Shown in pieces: positions 1-6,471 of a stretch of DNA of 19,248 nucleotides. Numbering within the stretch: the first letter of the stretch is position 1; each line of letters starts with the position of its first letter. The DNA comes from CAZMVY01 sp964617875 (GTDB lineage Bacteria; Planctomycetota; Phycisphaerae; UBA1845; PWPN01): positions 1-19,248 of the forward strand of contig CAZUAI010000101.1 in NCBI GenBank assembly GCA_964617875.1, given 5' to 3'. The notes beneath the pieces are model-generated. The model did no database searches, was not told where the DNA came from, and saw only the letters and a program-made list of their open reading frames with translations. The position numbers and the translations under genes are program-made.

Positions 1-61
1 CCCCAGCGTGCGACTGCCGTTAGCCGCCACGCGCCCGTGGGAATCAAGGCTAGTTGAGGAA

Positions 62-76
62 CGGCCCCACGGGCCG
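62..76 (-). terminator. possible hairpin terminator after amidohydrolase gene
   Basis: A 6-bp GC-rich stem (CGGCCC / GGGCCG) with a 3-base loop lies 9 bases beyond the amidohydrolase stop codon on the minus strand. Only a weak T-rich stretch follows, so intrinsic termination is possible but not convincing. The remaining first 60 bases show no gene. Confidence 0.35.
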
Positions 77-84
77 GAAAAGCC

Positions 85-1032
85 TTATCGCGTCCTGGGC
101 CCGGCACGACGGCGGGCGGTCCTGCGCCTGGATGCCGGCGCAGGCGGCGGTTTGCTCGCGGCTTTGAAGTCGTCCTCCGGCGGAACGAGGCGCAGGGCGT
201 TGCCGGCGGTGATCTTGGCAAAGACCTTCGGCGGCAGGTCGAGGCTTCGCAGGAACTCGAGGTGGGCGCCGTCGAACTGGTCACGGCCGAAGAGCACACG
301 GTCCTGATAGCGGGTCAGGAAGTCCCTCGTAACACCAAGGTCGCGTTGGAGGGCGTAGAGCCCCGAGCGGGCGGAGATGTCGCAGCAGAGGTTCGGGTAC
401 GCTTCGAATAGGCGGAGGAGCCGCCCGCCGGGGGTCACCGGCCGGCCCTGCGGGTAGAGGTCGTCGCACGCGTCGGCGTCGCCCGAGATCTCGCGCCAGA
501 AACCGGGGGCGTGGCCGATGAAGACCGTGTCCGGGCATCGCTGCAGCATCCGCTCGACGGCGCCGATGTCTCCGCCGTACCACCACTGGCGGGCCGTCTG
601 CGGTTTGTTGCGCGGCAGCGTCACATCGAGGTGGAAGACGACGGGCATGCGCAGCTCCGCACAAGTGTGAAAGAGCGCGATGGCGTCGGGGTCATCGTAG
701 CACATGCGGACCTTCAGTTCGCCGCAGACGCGGACGTGGTGGATCTCGCGGGCGGCCTTCAGGAGTTCGCGGGCGTTCGGCCGGCGCGGGTCCGGGGCGT
801 AGCCGGGGACAAAGCGGCCGGGGTAGCGACGCACCGCCGTGAGGACGTCCTGCAGCGGGATGCCGGTCGAGGCGGGATTGAGCAGCGAGTGATAGGCCGG
901 CTCGTACTCGTCGGGCGGGACGTCCCATGTGAGGAGCCAGGTCTTGTCGATGCCATGGCGGTCCATGTTCTCGACAACCCGACGGTCGTCGTGGCCGATC
1001 CAGAAGACGTGGTTGTGGGCGTCAATAAGCAT
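85..1032 (-). CDS. metal-dependent amidohydrolase (amidohydrolase-2 family)
   Basis: The 315-residue protein has the amidohydrolase-2 TIM-barrel layout. The N-terminal metal motif is DAHNH (H6, H8). Further candidate ligands are H134 in VVFHLDV, H174 in VFIGHAPGFW and D251 in LFGRDQFDG. Family members hydrolyse or decarboxylate small cyclic or carboxylated compounds using one divalent metal; the substrate cannot be read from the sequence. No signal peptide is visible, so a cytoplasmic location is expected. The last 25 residues (from about 290) are a low-complexity Pro/Ala/Arg tail that is probably not part of the fold. The ATG at 1032 directly precedes the LIDAHNH motif and fixes the start, although no good Shine-Dalgarno is present. 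The gene is codirectional with the esterase 325 bases upstream, but intergenic repeats separate them. Confidence 0.85.
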   Translation of the reverse strand: MLIDAHNHVFWIGHDDRRVVENMDRHGIDKTWLLTWDVPPDEYEPAYHSLLNPASTGIPLQDVLTAVRRYPGRFVPGYAPDPRRPNARELLKAAREIHHVRVCGELKVRMCYDDPDAIALFHTCAELRMPVVFHLDVTLPRNKPQTARQWWYGGDIGAVERMLQRCPDTVFIGHAPGFWREISGDADACDDLYPQGRPVTPGGRLLRLFEAYPNLCCDISARSGLYALQRDLGVTRDFLTRYQDRVLFGRDQFDGAHLEFLRSLDLPPKVFAKITAGNALRLVPPEDDFKAASKPPPAPASRRRTARRRAGPRTR

Positions 1033-1057
1033 GGAAAGCCGTCAGTCCGTTGTTCCG

Positions 1058-1080
1058 CCTGTTCTGAGCCTGTGGACAGG
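1058..1080. repeat. short dispersed-type palindromic repeat
   Basis: This stretch carries CCTGT at its left end, CTGAGCCTG in the middle and GGACAGG at its right end, so several overlapping inverted arms (CCTGT / ACAGG) are present. It resembles the CTTCGACAGGCTCAG-type dispersed repeats of many bacterial genomes; that resemblance is from memory. It lies just upstream of the amidohydrolase start and touches the 8-bp tandem array. Confidence 0.4.
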
Positions 1081-1190
1081 TGGCTCCGTTACCAGGTTGC
1101 CCAGGTGCCCGGTTGCCCGTTTATGCGATTGCCCGGTTACTCGGTTGCCCGGTTACTCGGTTGCTCCCTTGCTCGGTCGCCGGGGTACTC
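1079..1190. repeat. degenerate 8-bp tandem repeat (minisatellite)
   Basis: Read in 8-base steps from 1079, this is 14 units. The clearest run, 1095-1190, includes GGTTGCCC, GGTTGCCC, GATTGCCC, GGTTACTC, GGTTGCCC, GGTTACTC, GGTTGCTC and GGTCGCCG. The consensus alternates between GGTTGCCC and GGTTACTC. The period of 8 is not a multiple of 3, so the array is not selected as coding sequence. It ends where the REP-like element begins. Confidence 0.75.
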
Positions 1191-1263
1191 CGTCACCCCC
1201 GCGGAAGCGGGGGTCCAGTACCGGCGCCCTTATGCCTGGATCCCCGCTTTCGCGGGGATGACG
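1191..1263. repeat. REP-like inverted pair (MITE-like, about 73 bp)
   Basis: The element begins CGTCACCCCCGCGGAAGCGG and ends with its near inverse, CGCTTTCGCGGGGATGACG. Each arm contains its own hairpin: CCCCCGC-GGAA-GCGGGGG at the left and CCCCGC-TTTC-GCGGGG at the right. GTCCAG and CTGGAT face each other in the centre. This has the layout of a two-hairpin REP doublet. It resembles the widespread GTCATCCCCGCGAAAGCGGG family seen in many genomes (established knowledge, similarity judged by eye). It could also act as a transcription terminator for the esterase gene. Confidence 0.75.
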
Positions 1264-1357
1264 ACCTCATCATCCATCACTCAGCACTCATCACTGTGCT
1301 TCCCCCTTCGTTGCTTCGGTGTTCCGTCGCTCCTTCCCTCAGTTCAGCATGCAGTCC
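1264..1357. other. intergenic tail with degenerate simple repeats
   Basis: Beyond the REP pair lie ATCACTCAGCACTCATCACT (an imperfect ATCACTC direct repeat) and a C/T-rich stretch that can be read as poor 8-base units (CCTTCGTT, GCTTCGGT, GTTCCGTC, GCTCCTTC). No gene is seen between 1033 and 1357. Confidence 0.4.
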
Positions 1358-2632
1358 TCATCGCTCCCTCGCCGGGCGCTGGCGCGTTGTCGGCTCGACG
1401 GGGCGGCGAAGCTGTTCCTCCATCCACTGATACGCCCACTGGCGGGCTTCGGTCGGGAAGCGGTGCTCGCCGGGGGCGAGCTTCCAGGCGAGCCGGTCCT
1501 TCGCGCCGTAGAGGCCGTACACCTGGCCGAGCTGGCCGAATACCCACGTCAGGTTGTCCGTCTTCGGGAAGATCGAGTCGTTCAGCGTCGCCCAGTTCAG
1601 GAACGCCCGCGGGGCAATCAGAGAGCAGATCTCGTGCCAGTCGAACGGCACATCCTTCGCGTCGGGCATGTAGAACCCGATCATCGGAATCAGCGGCGTC
1701 AGGTGGCTCCACCGCTCCGGCTTCGGGTCGGACCGAAGCGTCGTGAAGCCGCAGCTCGCCGCCGCACACCGGATCCGCAAGTCGAACGCGGCGGCGAAGA
1801 TCGTACCGTACGCCCCGTGCGAATGCCCGATGCAGCCGATGCGTCGGCGATCCACCTGCGGGAGCGTCGAAAGGTAGTCGATACAGCGTGAAACGTCCCA
1901 GTTCATCTTGCCCATGACCGACCAGCGCGGATGACGGCGGAAGAACTCACGGATGTTGTCGTACGGCTGGCGCTTGTCATCACCGGCCGCCGGGCGGGTC
2001 GGGGCGGCGGACCTGCTCGCGGCGTCACGCGGCGGCCCGGCGCGCGTGGCGCCCTCGGGAAGGCGCTCGCCGAAGCCGATGACGTCCGGCACGAGGCAGA
2101 GGTTGCCGCGGGCGACGAGTTCGCGTGCGGTGAACATCGAGGGATCGCCCTGGATGCCGGCGGGCTCGTCCTTGCCCTGGTTGACGGTCTGGTGCAGGCA
2201 GATGATCGCCGGCTGCGGCCCCGCGGGCATGTTCTTCGGGATTAACAGATAAGCCGGGATCCAATCATCCGGCTCGGTACGGATCCAGAGGTGACGGCGG
2301 ACGTGGTCGGCCTCAGTCGTCTCGCCGAGGACGACCGCCTCAGGTGCGGCCGTGGCCAGGTCGCCCGGGTGGCCGAGGAAGACGCCGAGGATGTTGCAGA
2401 TCCGCGCCTGCCTCAGCATCCATTCGCGGGTCGTCGTGATGGTCGGCGAGCCGGGGCCCGCGGTCTGCAGCAGGTCGATGAGGTCGGCCGATCCGGCCTG
2501 CGGCGACTGGGCCGCGGGTTTGACGGCACCGGTGACCTCGCGCCACTCCTCCCACGTGTGCCCGCGCCAGGCGAAGGCGGAATGGCAGATCGACAGGGCA
2601 ACGACGACGCTCGGAAGGGGGGTAAGCTTCAT
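1358..2632 (-). CDS. exported alpha/beta hydrolase, acetyl-xylan-esterase / dienelactone-hydrolase type
   Basis: Read from the ATG at 2632, the product has 424 residues. It starts with a signal peptide: a lysine, then a hydrophobic stretch ending HSAFA, with probable cleavage after A21. The alpha/beta-hydrolase core holds a nucleophile elbow GHSHG (S271), a probable acid D352 in LNDSIFP and a catalytic H390 in PGEHRFP. An oxyanion-region-like CLHQT is at 145-149. A low-complexity Ala/Pro/Arg insertion lies near 193-222. The likely role is hydrolysis of ester groups on plant or other polysaccharides in the periplasm or outside the cell; the substrate is inferred from family only. Longer readings start at a TTG (2668) or ATG (2641), but 2632 gives a clean signal peptide. 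There is no Shine-Dalgarno; a -10-like TAGCAT lies 7 bases upstream, which suggests a leaderless mRNA. Confidence 0.85.
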   Translation of the reverse strand: MKLTPLPSVVVALSICHSAFAWRGHTWEEWREVTGAVKPAAQSPQAGSADLIDLLQTAGPGSPTITTTREWMLRQARICNILGVFLGHPGDLATAAPEAVVLGETTEADHVRRHLWIRTEPDDWIPAYLLIPKNMPAGPQPAIICLHQTVNQGKDEPAGIQGDPSMFTARELVARGNLCLVPDVIGFGERLPEGATRAGPPRDAASRSAAPTRPAAGDDKRQPYDNIREFFRRHPRWSVMGKMNWDVSRCIDYLSTLPQVDRRRIGCIGHSHGAYGTIFAAAFDLRIRCAAASCGFTTLRSDPKPERWSHLTPLIPMIGFYMPDAKDVPFDWHEICSLIAPRAFLNWATLNDSIFPKTDNLTWVFGQLGQVYGLYGAKDRLAWKLAPGEHRFPTEARQWAYQWMEEQLRRPVEPTTRQRPARER

Positions 2633-2639
2633 GCAGGAC

Positions 2640-2668
2640 ATGCTACGCGCGGGGCATTGGGATGACAA
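2640..2668 (-). promoter_or_regulatory. candidate promoter for the esterase gene (leaderless)
   Basis: On the minus strand TTGTCA (2668-2663) is followed after 17 bases by TAGCAT (2645-2640), and the ATG of the esterase comes 7 bases later. The hexamers match the sigma-70 consensus at 5/6 and 4/6 positions. The transcript would start at or next to the start codon. Confidence 0.35.
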
Positions 2669-2823
2669 TTCCCCCTTTCCCTTCCTGCCTTCGAGGGAGA
2701 TGGCCGGGGCGACTGTCCGAGTTCACGCGTTTTTCTTGACCCGGAAGGGAGACCGGTACGCCCAGTCCGCCGTTGCATTCCGCAGCGCTGGGGTTGATGC
2801 GCCGCGTTCATCGACCGTCCGGC

Positions 2824-4053
2824 TCAGGGATTCTGCCCGCCCGATTCGCCCAGTGCCTTCTGCGTCGCGTCCAGCCATTCCTGGCATTGCTGGCGGCGTT
2901 TGGCGTCGGTCAGCCTGCCGAGGGCCTCGCTGAGGTACTGCCGGGCGCGCTCGTACTGGCCGAGGTCGCGGGCAAAGAGGATGCCGAGCAGCAGTCGTAC
3001 CTGGTCGGCGTCGGCGGCGGTCGGGTACGTCTGCACGTATCGCTCGTAGGCGGCGGCGGCCTGGGGCATCCGCGTCATCGCGTACAGCTGGTAGGCCACC
3101 TCCAGCTGCTGGTCGCGGGCAAGAACCTGGGCCGGATCGATCGCCAGAAGCTCCTGGTACAGCTCGGCCGCCGTCACCCGGTCGCGGTCGGCCAGCGCAC
3201 GGCTGATCCGCACCCGCAGGTCCGTCACATGGTCCACCGGCGCCGGCGCGGTCGGGGCCTGGCCCACGGACACCGGCCGTGCGACGCGGCCGAACTCGGC
3301 CACGGCACGGGCGTTCGGGTCGCGAAGGGCGACGGCGACGCTGTGCCGGTGATACCAGCGGCGCCAGAGGGCCACGATGTCGAACTGATCGCGCGACAGG
3401 GCGTGCGTCCAGAGAAGGAACACGGCCGCCGAGAAGCCGTAGAAGTAGCCGGCCAGGTGGGCGCCATAGGCCACCTGCGTCGGGCCGAAGGGGTCCGACA
3501 GCGATGGAGCGATGATGTTGTCCCACAGGATCATCTTGATGACGATCATCAGCATGCTCGGAAGCTCGATCGTGCCGATCAGGAACCACCAGTAGACGAA
3601 CTCGATGTTGCTCCGGGGGAAGAGGGCCAGGTAGGCCGTCGTGACGGCGGCGATCGAGCCCGAGGCCCCGAGCATGGGGTGGTCTTTGAAGAGCAGATAG
3701 CCGAAGGCCGCAAAGACGCCGCCGCCGAGGTAGAAGAGCAGGTAGGTCAGGTGCCCCATCTTGGCGTTGACGCTGTTGCCGAAAACCCAGAGGAAGAGCA
3801 TGTTGCCGAGGATGTGCGCCATGCTCCCGTGCAGGAACTGGTAGGTGAAGAACTGGTAGAGCTTCGGATCGGCGCCGTCGAGCAGGTAGGACCGGACCCA
3901 GCCCGCGAGCGGGTCGGCGTGCTGGCCCAGCCCCTGCGGGCGTGCGGTCGGGTGGTAGGACAGGAAGAAGATCAGCACGTTGACCGCGATCAGCGCGAAG
4001 TTGATCCAGGGCGTGCGTTTGATCGGACTGTCGGTACGGATCGGAAAGAACAT
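2824..4053 (-). CDS. rhomboid-family intramembrane serine protease with C-terminal TPR-like domain
   Basis: This 409-residue protein has several membrane segments in its first 225 residues and the rhomboid signature. The catalytic serine is in GASGS (S131) and the catalytic histidine in YGAHLAGY (H199). The upstream FLHGSMAHILGNMLFLW segment carries the conserved H and N positions of the family. Rhomboids cut transmembrane substrates within the membrane. Residues about 255-405 are soluble and helical, with repeated A/L/Y spacing typical of tetratricopeptide repeats, so substrate or partner binding outside the membrane is likely (inference). The start is an ATG at 4053 with a modest AGCAGG site 7 bases upstream that falls inside a perfect 16-base dyad. 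The DUF1844 gene ends 65 bases upstream on the same strand, so co-transcription is plausible. Confidence 0.9.
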   Translation of the reverse strand: MFFPIRTDSPIKRTPWINFALIAVNVLIFFLSYHPTARPQGLGQHADPLAGWVRSYLLDGADPKLYQFFTYQFLHGSMAHILGNMLFLWVFGNSVNAKMGHLTYLLFYLGGGVFAAFGYLLFKDHPMLGASGSIAAVTTAYLALFPRSNIEFVYWWFLIGTIELPSMLMIVIKMILWDNIIAPSLSDPFGPTQVAYGAHLAGYFYGFSAAVFLLWTHALSRDQFDIVALWRRWYHRHSVAVALRDPNARAVAEFGRVARPVSVGQAPTAPAPVDHVTDLRVRISRALADRDRVTAAELYQELLAIDPAQVLARDQQLEVAYQLYAMTRMPQAAAAYERYVQTYPTAADADQVRLLLGILFARDLGQYERARQYLSEALGRLTDAKRRQQCQEWLDATQKALGESGGQNP

Positions 4054-4054
4054 C

Positions 4055-4070
4055 GGTAAGCCTGCTTACC
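4055..4070 (-). promoter_or_regulatory. perfect dyad covering the rhomboid ribosome-binding site
   Basis: GGTAAGC-CT-GCTTACC is a perfect 7-bp inverted repeat with a 2-base spacer. It ends one base before the rhomboid ATG. On the mRNA it would fold GGTAAGC with GCTTACC and bury the AGG of the presumed Shine-Dalgarno. It could be a translational switch or, as DNA, an operator; sequence alone does not decide. Confidence 0.5.
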
Positions 4071-4118
4071 CGGAAGCGGTCTCGCCTTGCGAGGACGGCG
4101 TGCGTGGCGGTCGTCGTC

Positions 4119-4526
4119 TCACGCCTGCGCCGCGCCGCCTTCGCCTCCGGCGCCGGCCGCCGCGTTGACCGCGCGCACGAACTGCATCCGCACCTCGTAG
4201 AGCGCGGCATCCATGAGCTGCTGCTCCTCGTCGGTGAGGTTGCCCTTGGTCTTCTCCGCGATGAGCGCCAACAGGTCAATGTGGTGCTTGGCGACCTCGA
4301 GATCGGGCCGGAGCGTCCGCCCGTCCGGGGTCTGCATCCCGTTGATCCCGATGAGGGCCTGCATCAGGATCATCTGGATGAGTTCCTGGATCGTCGGCGC
4401 CGGGATGGGGCCGGTCTCGCCGACGTGCTCGGTCTCTTCGGCGAGCCGCTCCTTCTCCCGCTGAGCCTCGGCCTTCCAATCGGAATCGATCTGGATCTTC
4501 GGCTTGTCACCCGGTCCATCGGCCAT
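4119..4526 (-). CDS. DUF1844 domain-containing protein
   Basis: The 135-residue acidic protein matches the DUF1844 pattern. A charged N-terminal helix (about 15-40) is followed by PTIQELIQMILMQALIGING (44-63), a short PDGRTLRPDLEVAKHHIDLL segment (67-86) and EKTKGNLTDEEQQLMDAAL. The family is small, soluble and of unknown function, and is found in Planctomycetota, Acidobacteria and others. The last 15 residues are Ala/Gly-rich. The start is well supported: AGGAG lies 8 bases upstream of the ATG at 4526. The gene lies between the hypothetical gene (98 bases upstream) and the rhomboid gene (65 bases downstream) on the same strand. No catalytic motif is seen. Confidence 0.85.
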   Translation of the reverse strand: MADGPGDKPKIQIDSDWKAEAQREKERLAEETEHVGETGPIPAPTIQELIQMILMQALIGINGMQTPDGRTLRPDLEVAKHHIDLLALIAEKTKGNLTDEEQQLMDAALYEVRMQFVRAVNAAAGAGGEGGAAQA

Positions 4527-4588
4527 GTCGCAGACTCCTGTACAGCTTCCGGCGGCCCTACGGCACCGCCGTTGTGGAACCGCGCCAT

Positions 4589-4594
4589 ACTATA
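4589..4594 (-). promoter_or_regulatory. possible -10 element upstream of the DUF1844 gene
   Basis: TATAGT (5/6 to TATAAT) on the minus strand lies 62 bases before the DUF1844 start, in the 98-base gap after the hypothetical gene. No convincing -35 is found 16-18 bases upstream, so support is weak. Confidence 0.3.
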
Positions 4595-4624
4595 ACCGGA
4601 AGCCGCCGGTCCTGCATCCAGGCC

Positions 4625-5428
4625 TCAGGCCGATCGCTCCGCCCGTTTCAGGTGGATGAGGAACGACAGACGGCTGTAGAAGTCGAACCGCGGGGCGTCG
4701 TCATCGACGTCCCTGTCCAGGCTGACACCGCCGGGGCCCGTGCCGATCTGGATCCCACGGCTCGAGCGGCCCGCGAAACCGGGCGCCCGCCGGAACTGCT
4801 CGAACCCCGGGTCGAAGATCGCCTGGGCCGCCAGCTTGTGAATCGCCCGGATCGTCGTCGCGAGGCTCTCGCTGTCGGACGCCCCGAGCTTCGTTCCGAG
4901 GAACTGAAACGAGAACCGGTCGCAGTCGATGCGGACCGGCGTACTGCCGTCGAAGAAGTAAACGTCGAGCTTTTCCGTCAGGCTTTCCTGGGATGCTTCC
5001 GTGACGTGTGGAAAGGCATCGAACTCGCCGGTGGCCATACGGATCGTTCGCTCACGCACCCGCCGTCGGCACCGGCCGTGGACCAGCAGGAACAGGTTGT
5101 CCCACTGCGAAAGCACCATCTCGCGGTCGGACAGGACGAACCGGATGTGGTCCCTGTGGAACTCCAGCGTGCGTGGCCGCAACGGTTCGGCCAGACCTTG
5201 CAGTTGGTCGGCGTCGATCACGTACGCCTCATGCCCGAACGACGACAGCAGGCTGACCGCGGACTCGGCCGCGCCCGCATCGGGCGTGATGGCAAGGACC
5301 GACGGCAGCGCGCGTTTCAGAGTCAGGCGGATCGAATAGGCGTCGGTGGCGAGCATCTTCGCCAGCCGTGAAACGACATCGGGACGGATGGGGGCGGGCG
5401 ATGCGGCAAGTATGAGGAAGTACGCCAT
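4625..5428 (-). CDS. hypothetical protein (267 aa)
   Basis: I do not recognise this 267-residue protein. Residues 1-80 look like a small alpha/beta domain: a hydrophobic first strand (AYFLILAASP), two helices, LPSVLAIT as a second strand, and a GHEAYVID strand. Residues 95-200 form a second region with strand-like segments (HIRFVLSDREM, LDVYFFDGS, RFSFQFLG), followed by a helix rich in Ala and Ile. The C-terminal 50 residues are Gly/Asp-rich and end in a basic segment. No membrane segment or signal peptide is seen. Its third-position GC bias matches its neighbours, so it is coding. The ATG at 5428 has no Shine-Dalgarno but has TAGAAT 7 bases upstream. It could be the last member of the ABC/cupin run or independently transcribed. 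Confidence 0.75.
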   Translation of the reverse strand: MAYFLILAASPAPIRPDVVSRLAKMLATDAYSIRLTLKRALPSVLAITPDAGAAESAVSLLSSFGHEAYVIDADQLQGLAEPLRPRTLEFHRDHIRFVLSDREMVLSQWDNLFLLVHGRCRRRVRERTIRMATGEFDAFPHVTEASQESLTEKLDVYFFDGSTPVRIDCDRFSFQFLGTKLGASDSESLATTIRAIHKLAAQAIFDPGFEQFRRAPGFAGRSSRGIQIGTGPGGVSLDRDVDDDAPRFDFYSRLSFLIHLKRAERSA

Positions 5429-5435
5429 GAAGCAT

Positions 5436-5441
5436 ATTCTA
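5436..5441 (-). promoter_or_regulatory. -10-like element 7 bases before hypothetical gene
   Basis: TAGAAT (5/6 to TATAAT) on the minus strand ends exactly 7 bases before the ATG at 5428. That spacing would place transcription initiation at the start codon. The -35 region is poor (CCGCCA at 17-base spacing). The TAG is also the stop codon of the small overlapping ORF. Confidence 0.35.
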
Positions 5442-5684
5442 CCGCATTCGGCCCTTCATGGCGGGGTGACAGCCATTGATCCCGGAGAGCCAACAGGCGG
5501 GCGAACCTCCTCCGCCGCACGCACGCGGCTCCGGAGAACCGCCCACCCTGTGCGGTAATGCGTGCAGAGGGCCGAGGTGTTTCAGGAGGACCGATTCAGG
5601 CGTCTTTGCGCTGCGGTCGCGGTACATCTCGAACCGGTCGCCCGTGTCCGTCTCGACCGCGATGACGTCACCGATGAAGTCCAT
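5439..5684 (-). CDS. possible small protein overlapping the ABC ATPase gene end
   Basis: This 81-codon ORF starts with an ATG 17 bases before the end of the ABC ATPase gene, in another frame. Its first 40 or so residues (MDFIGDVIAVETDTGDRFEM onward) use G/C in nearly every third position and look like real protein. The second half is Gly/Pro/Cys-rich, lacks that bias and may not be coding. It ends 10 bases before the start of the 267-residue hypothetical gene. The frame stays coding-like upstream of its ATG (a segment reading DTIFAWGKTT), but no start codon is available there. It may be a genuine small gene, or a decayed or frameshifted remnant. No family is recognised. Confidence 0.4.
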   Translation of the reverse strand: MDFIGDVIAVETDTGDRFEMYRDRSAKTPESVLLKHLGPLHALPHRVGGSPEPRACGGGGSPACWLSGINGCHPAMKGRMR

Positions 5685-6468
5685 GGTCGTCTTGCCCCAG
5701 GCGAAGATAGTATCGCGGCCCGTCTCGCTCGACGCTGCACGGACAGCCGAACGTGTCGCCGAGCACCGGGCCGGTCAGCACGTCGTCCTTGCGGCCGGCG
5801 GCCAGGAGGCGGCCGTCTCGAATCGCCAGCACGTGGGTGATCCACGGCCCGATCTCCTCGATGTGGTGCGTGACAAGGATCATCGCGGGCGCGTCGGGGT
5901 GTTTCGCCAGGCCGCCGAGATCCCGAAGGAACGCCTCGCGCGCCGCCGGGTCGAGCCCGGCGCAGGGCTCGTCCAGGATGAGCAGCGCCGGCCGGTTCAC
6001 GATCGCCCGGGCGATGACGACCCGCTGCTTCTCGCCCTGCGACAGCGTGCCGTAGCGCTGTCTGGCCGCCGACTCGCAGGCGACGGACCGCAGGGCCTCG
6101 TGGGCCTGACGGAACTCGGCGGCGGTGAAGTCGCGGTAGAGCCCCATCGACGCTTCGATCCCCGACGCGACGATCTCCAGGGCAGCGTCGCGTTCGGGCA
6201 GGTCGTGCTCGAGGGCGGAACTGACCCAGCCGATGCTCTTGCGCAGCGCGGGGATGTTGCATTCGCCGAAGACGCGGCCAAGCACCTCGACCGTCCCCTG
6301 CGTCACCCACTCATAGCCGGTGATGATCTTGAGCAGCGTGGTTTTGCCGGCCCCGTTGGCGCCGAGGAGGGCCCAGTGCTGGCCCTGGTCGATCGCCCAT
6401 GACACCTCGTGGAGGATTGTGCGGTCGCCCCGGCGGACCGTGATGTTGTCGAGCCGAACGACCGGCAT
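5668..6468 (-). CDS. ABC transporter ATP-binding protein (YlmA/ModF-like)
   Basis: The 266-residue ATPase has all nucleotide-binding motifs: Walker A GANGAGKTT (36-44), signature LSQGEKQ (142-148), Walker B LLILDEP with D166 and E167, a D-loop GLD and the switch histidine in VTHHIEE (201-202). The Q-loop position reads IGWVSSALE, with no glutamine, as I recall for the YlmA/ModF-type ATPases. The C-terminus (FGCPCSVERDGPRYYLRLG) fits the usual end of that group. No membrane partner is encoded nearby, so the transported substrate, if any, is unknown. The start is certain: GGAAGG lies 6 bases before the ATG at 6468, and the upstream cupin gene ends only 3 bases away. The two are almost surely co-translated. 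Confidence 0.9.
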   Translation of the reverse strand: MPVVRLDNITVRRGDRTILHEVSWAIDQGQHWALLGANGAGKTTLLKIITGYEWVTQGTVEVLGRVFGECNIPALRKSIGWVSSALEHDLPERDAALEIVASGIEASMGLYRDFTAAEFRQAHEALRSVACESAARQRYGTLSQGEKQRVVIARAIVNRPALLILDEPCAGLDPAAREAFLRDLGGLAKHPDAPAMILVTHHIEEIGPWITHVLAIRDGRLLAAGRKDDVLTGPVLGDTFGCPCSVERDGPRYYLRLGQDDHGLHR

Positions 6469-6471
6469 GGA

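Noticed and set aside
1079..1263. CRISPR array
   Set aside because: The repeat unit is 8 bp with no spacers, and the hairpin element occurs only as one inverted pair.
2773..4059. 428-codon plus-strand frame opposite the rhomboid gene
   Set aside because: Antisense shadow in the expected mirrored phase, with no start signal or domain.
2723..4279. 518-codon minus-strand open frame across the rhomboid and DUF1844 genes
   Set aside because: It is an Arg/Pro-rich shadow of the rhomboid gene in another frame, with no domain pattern. High GC content creates such long false frames.
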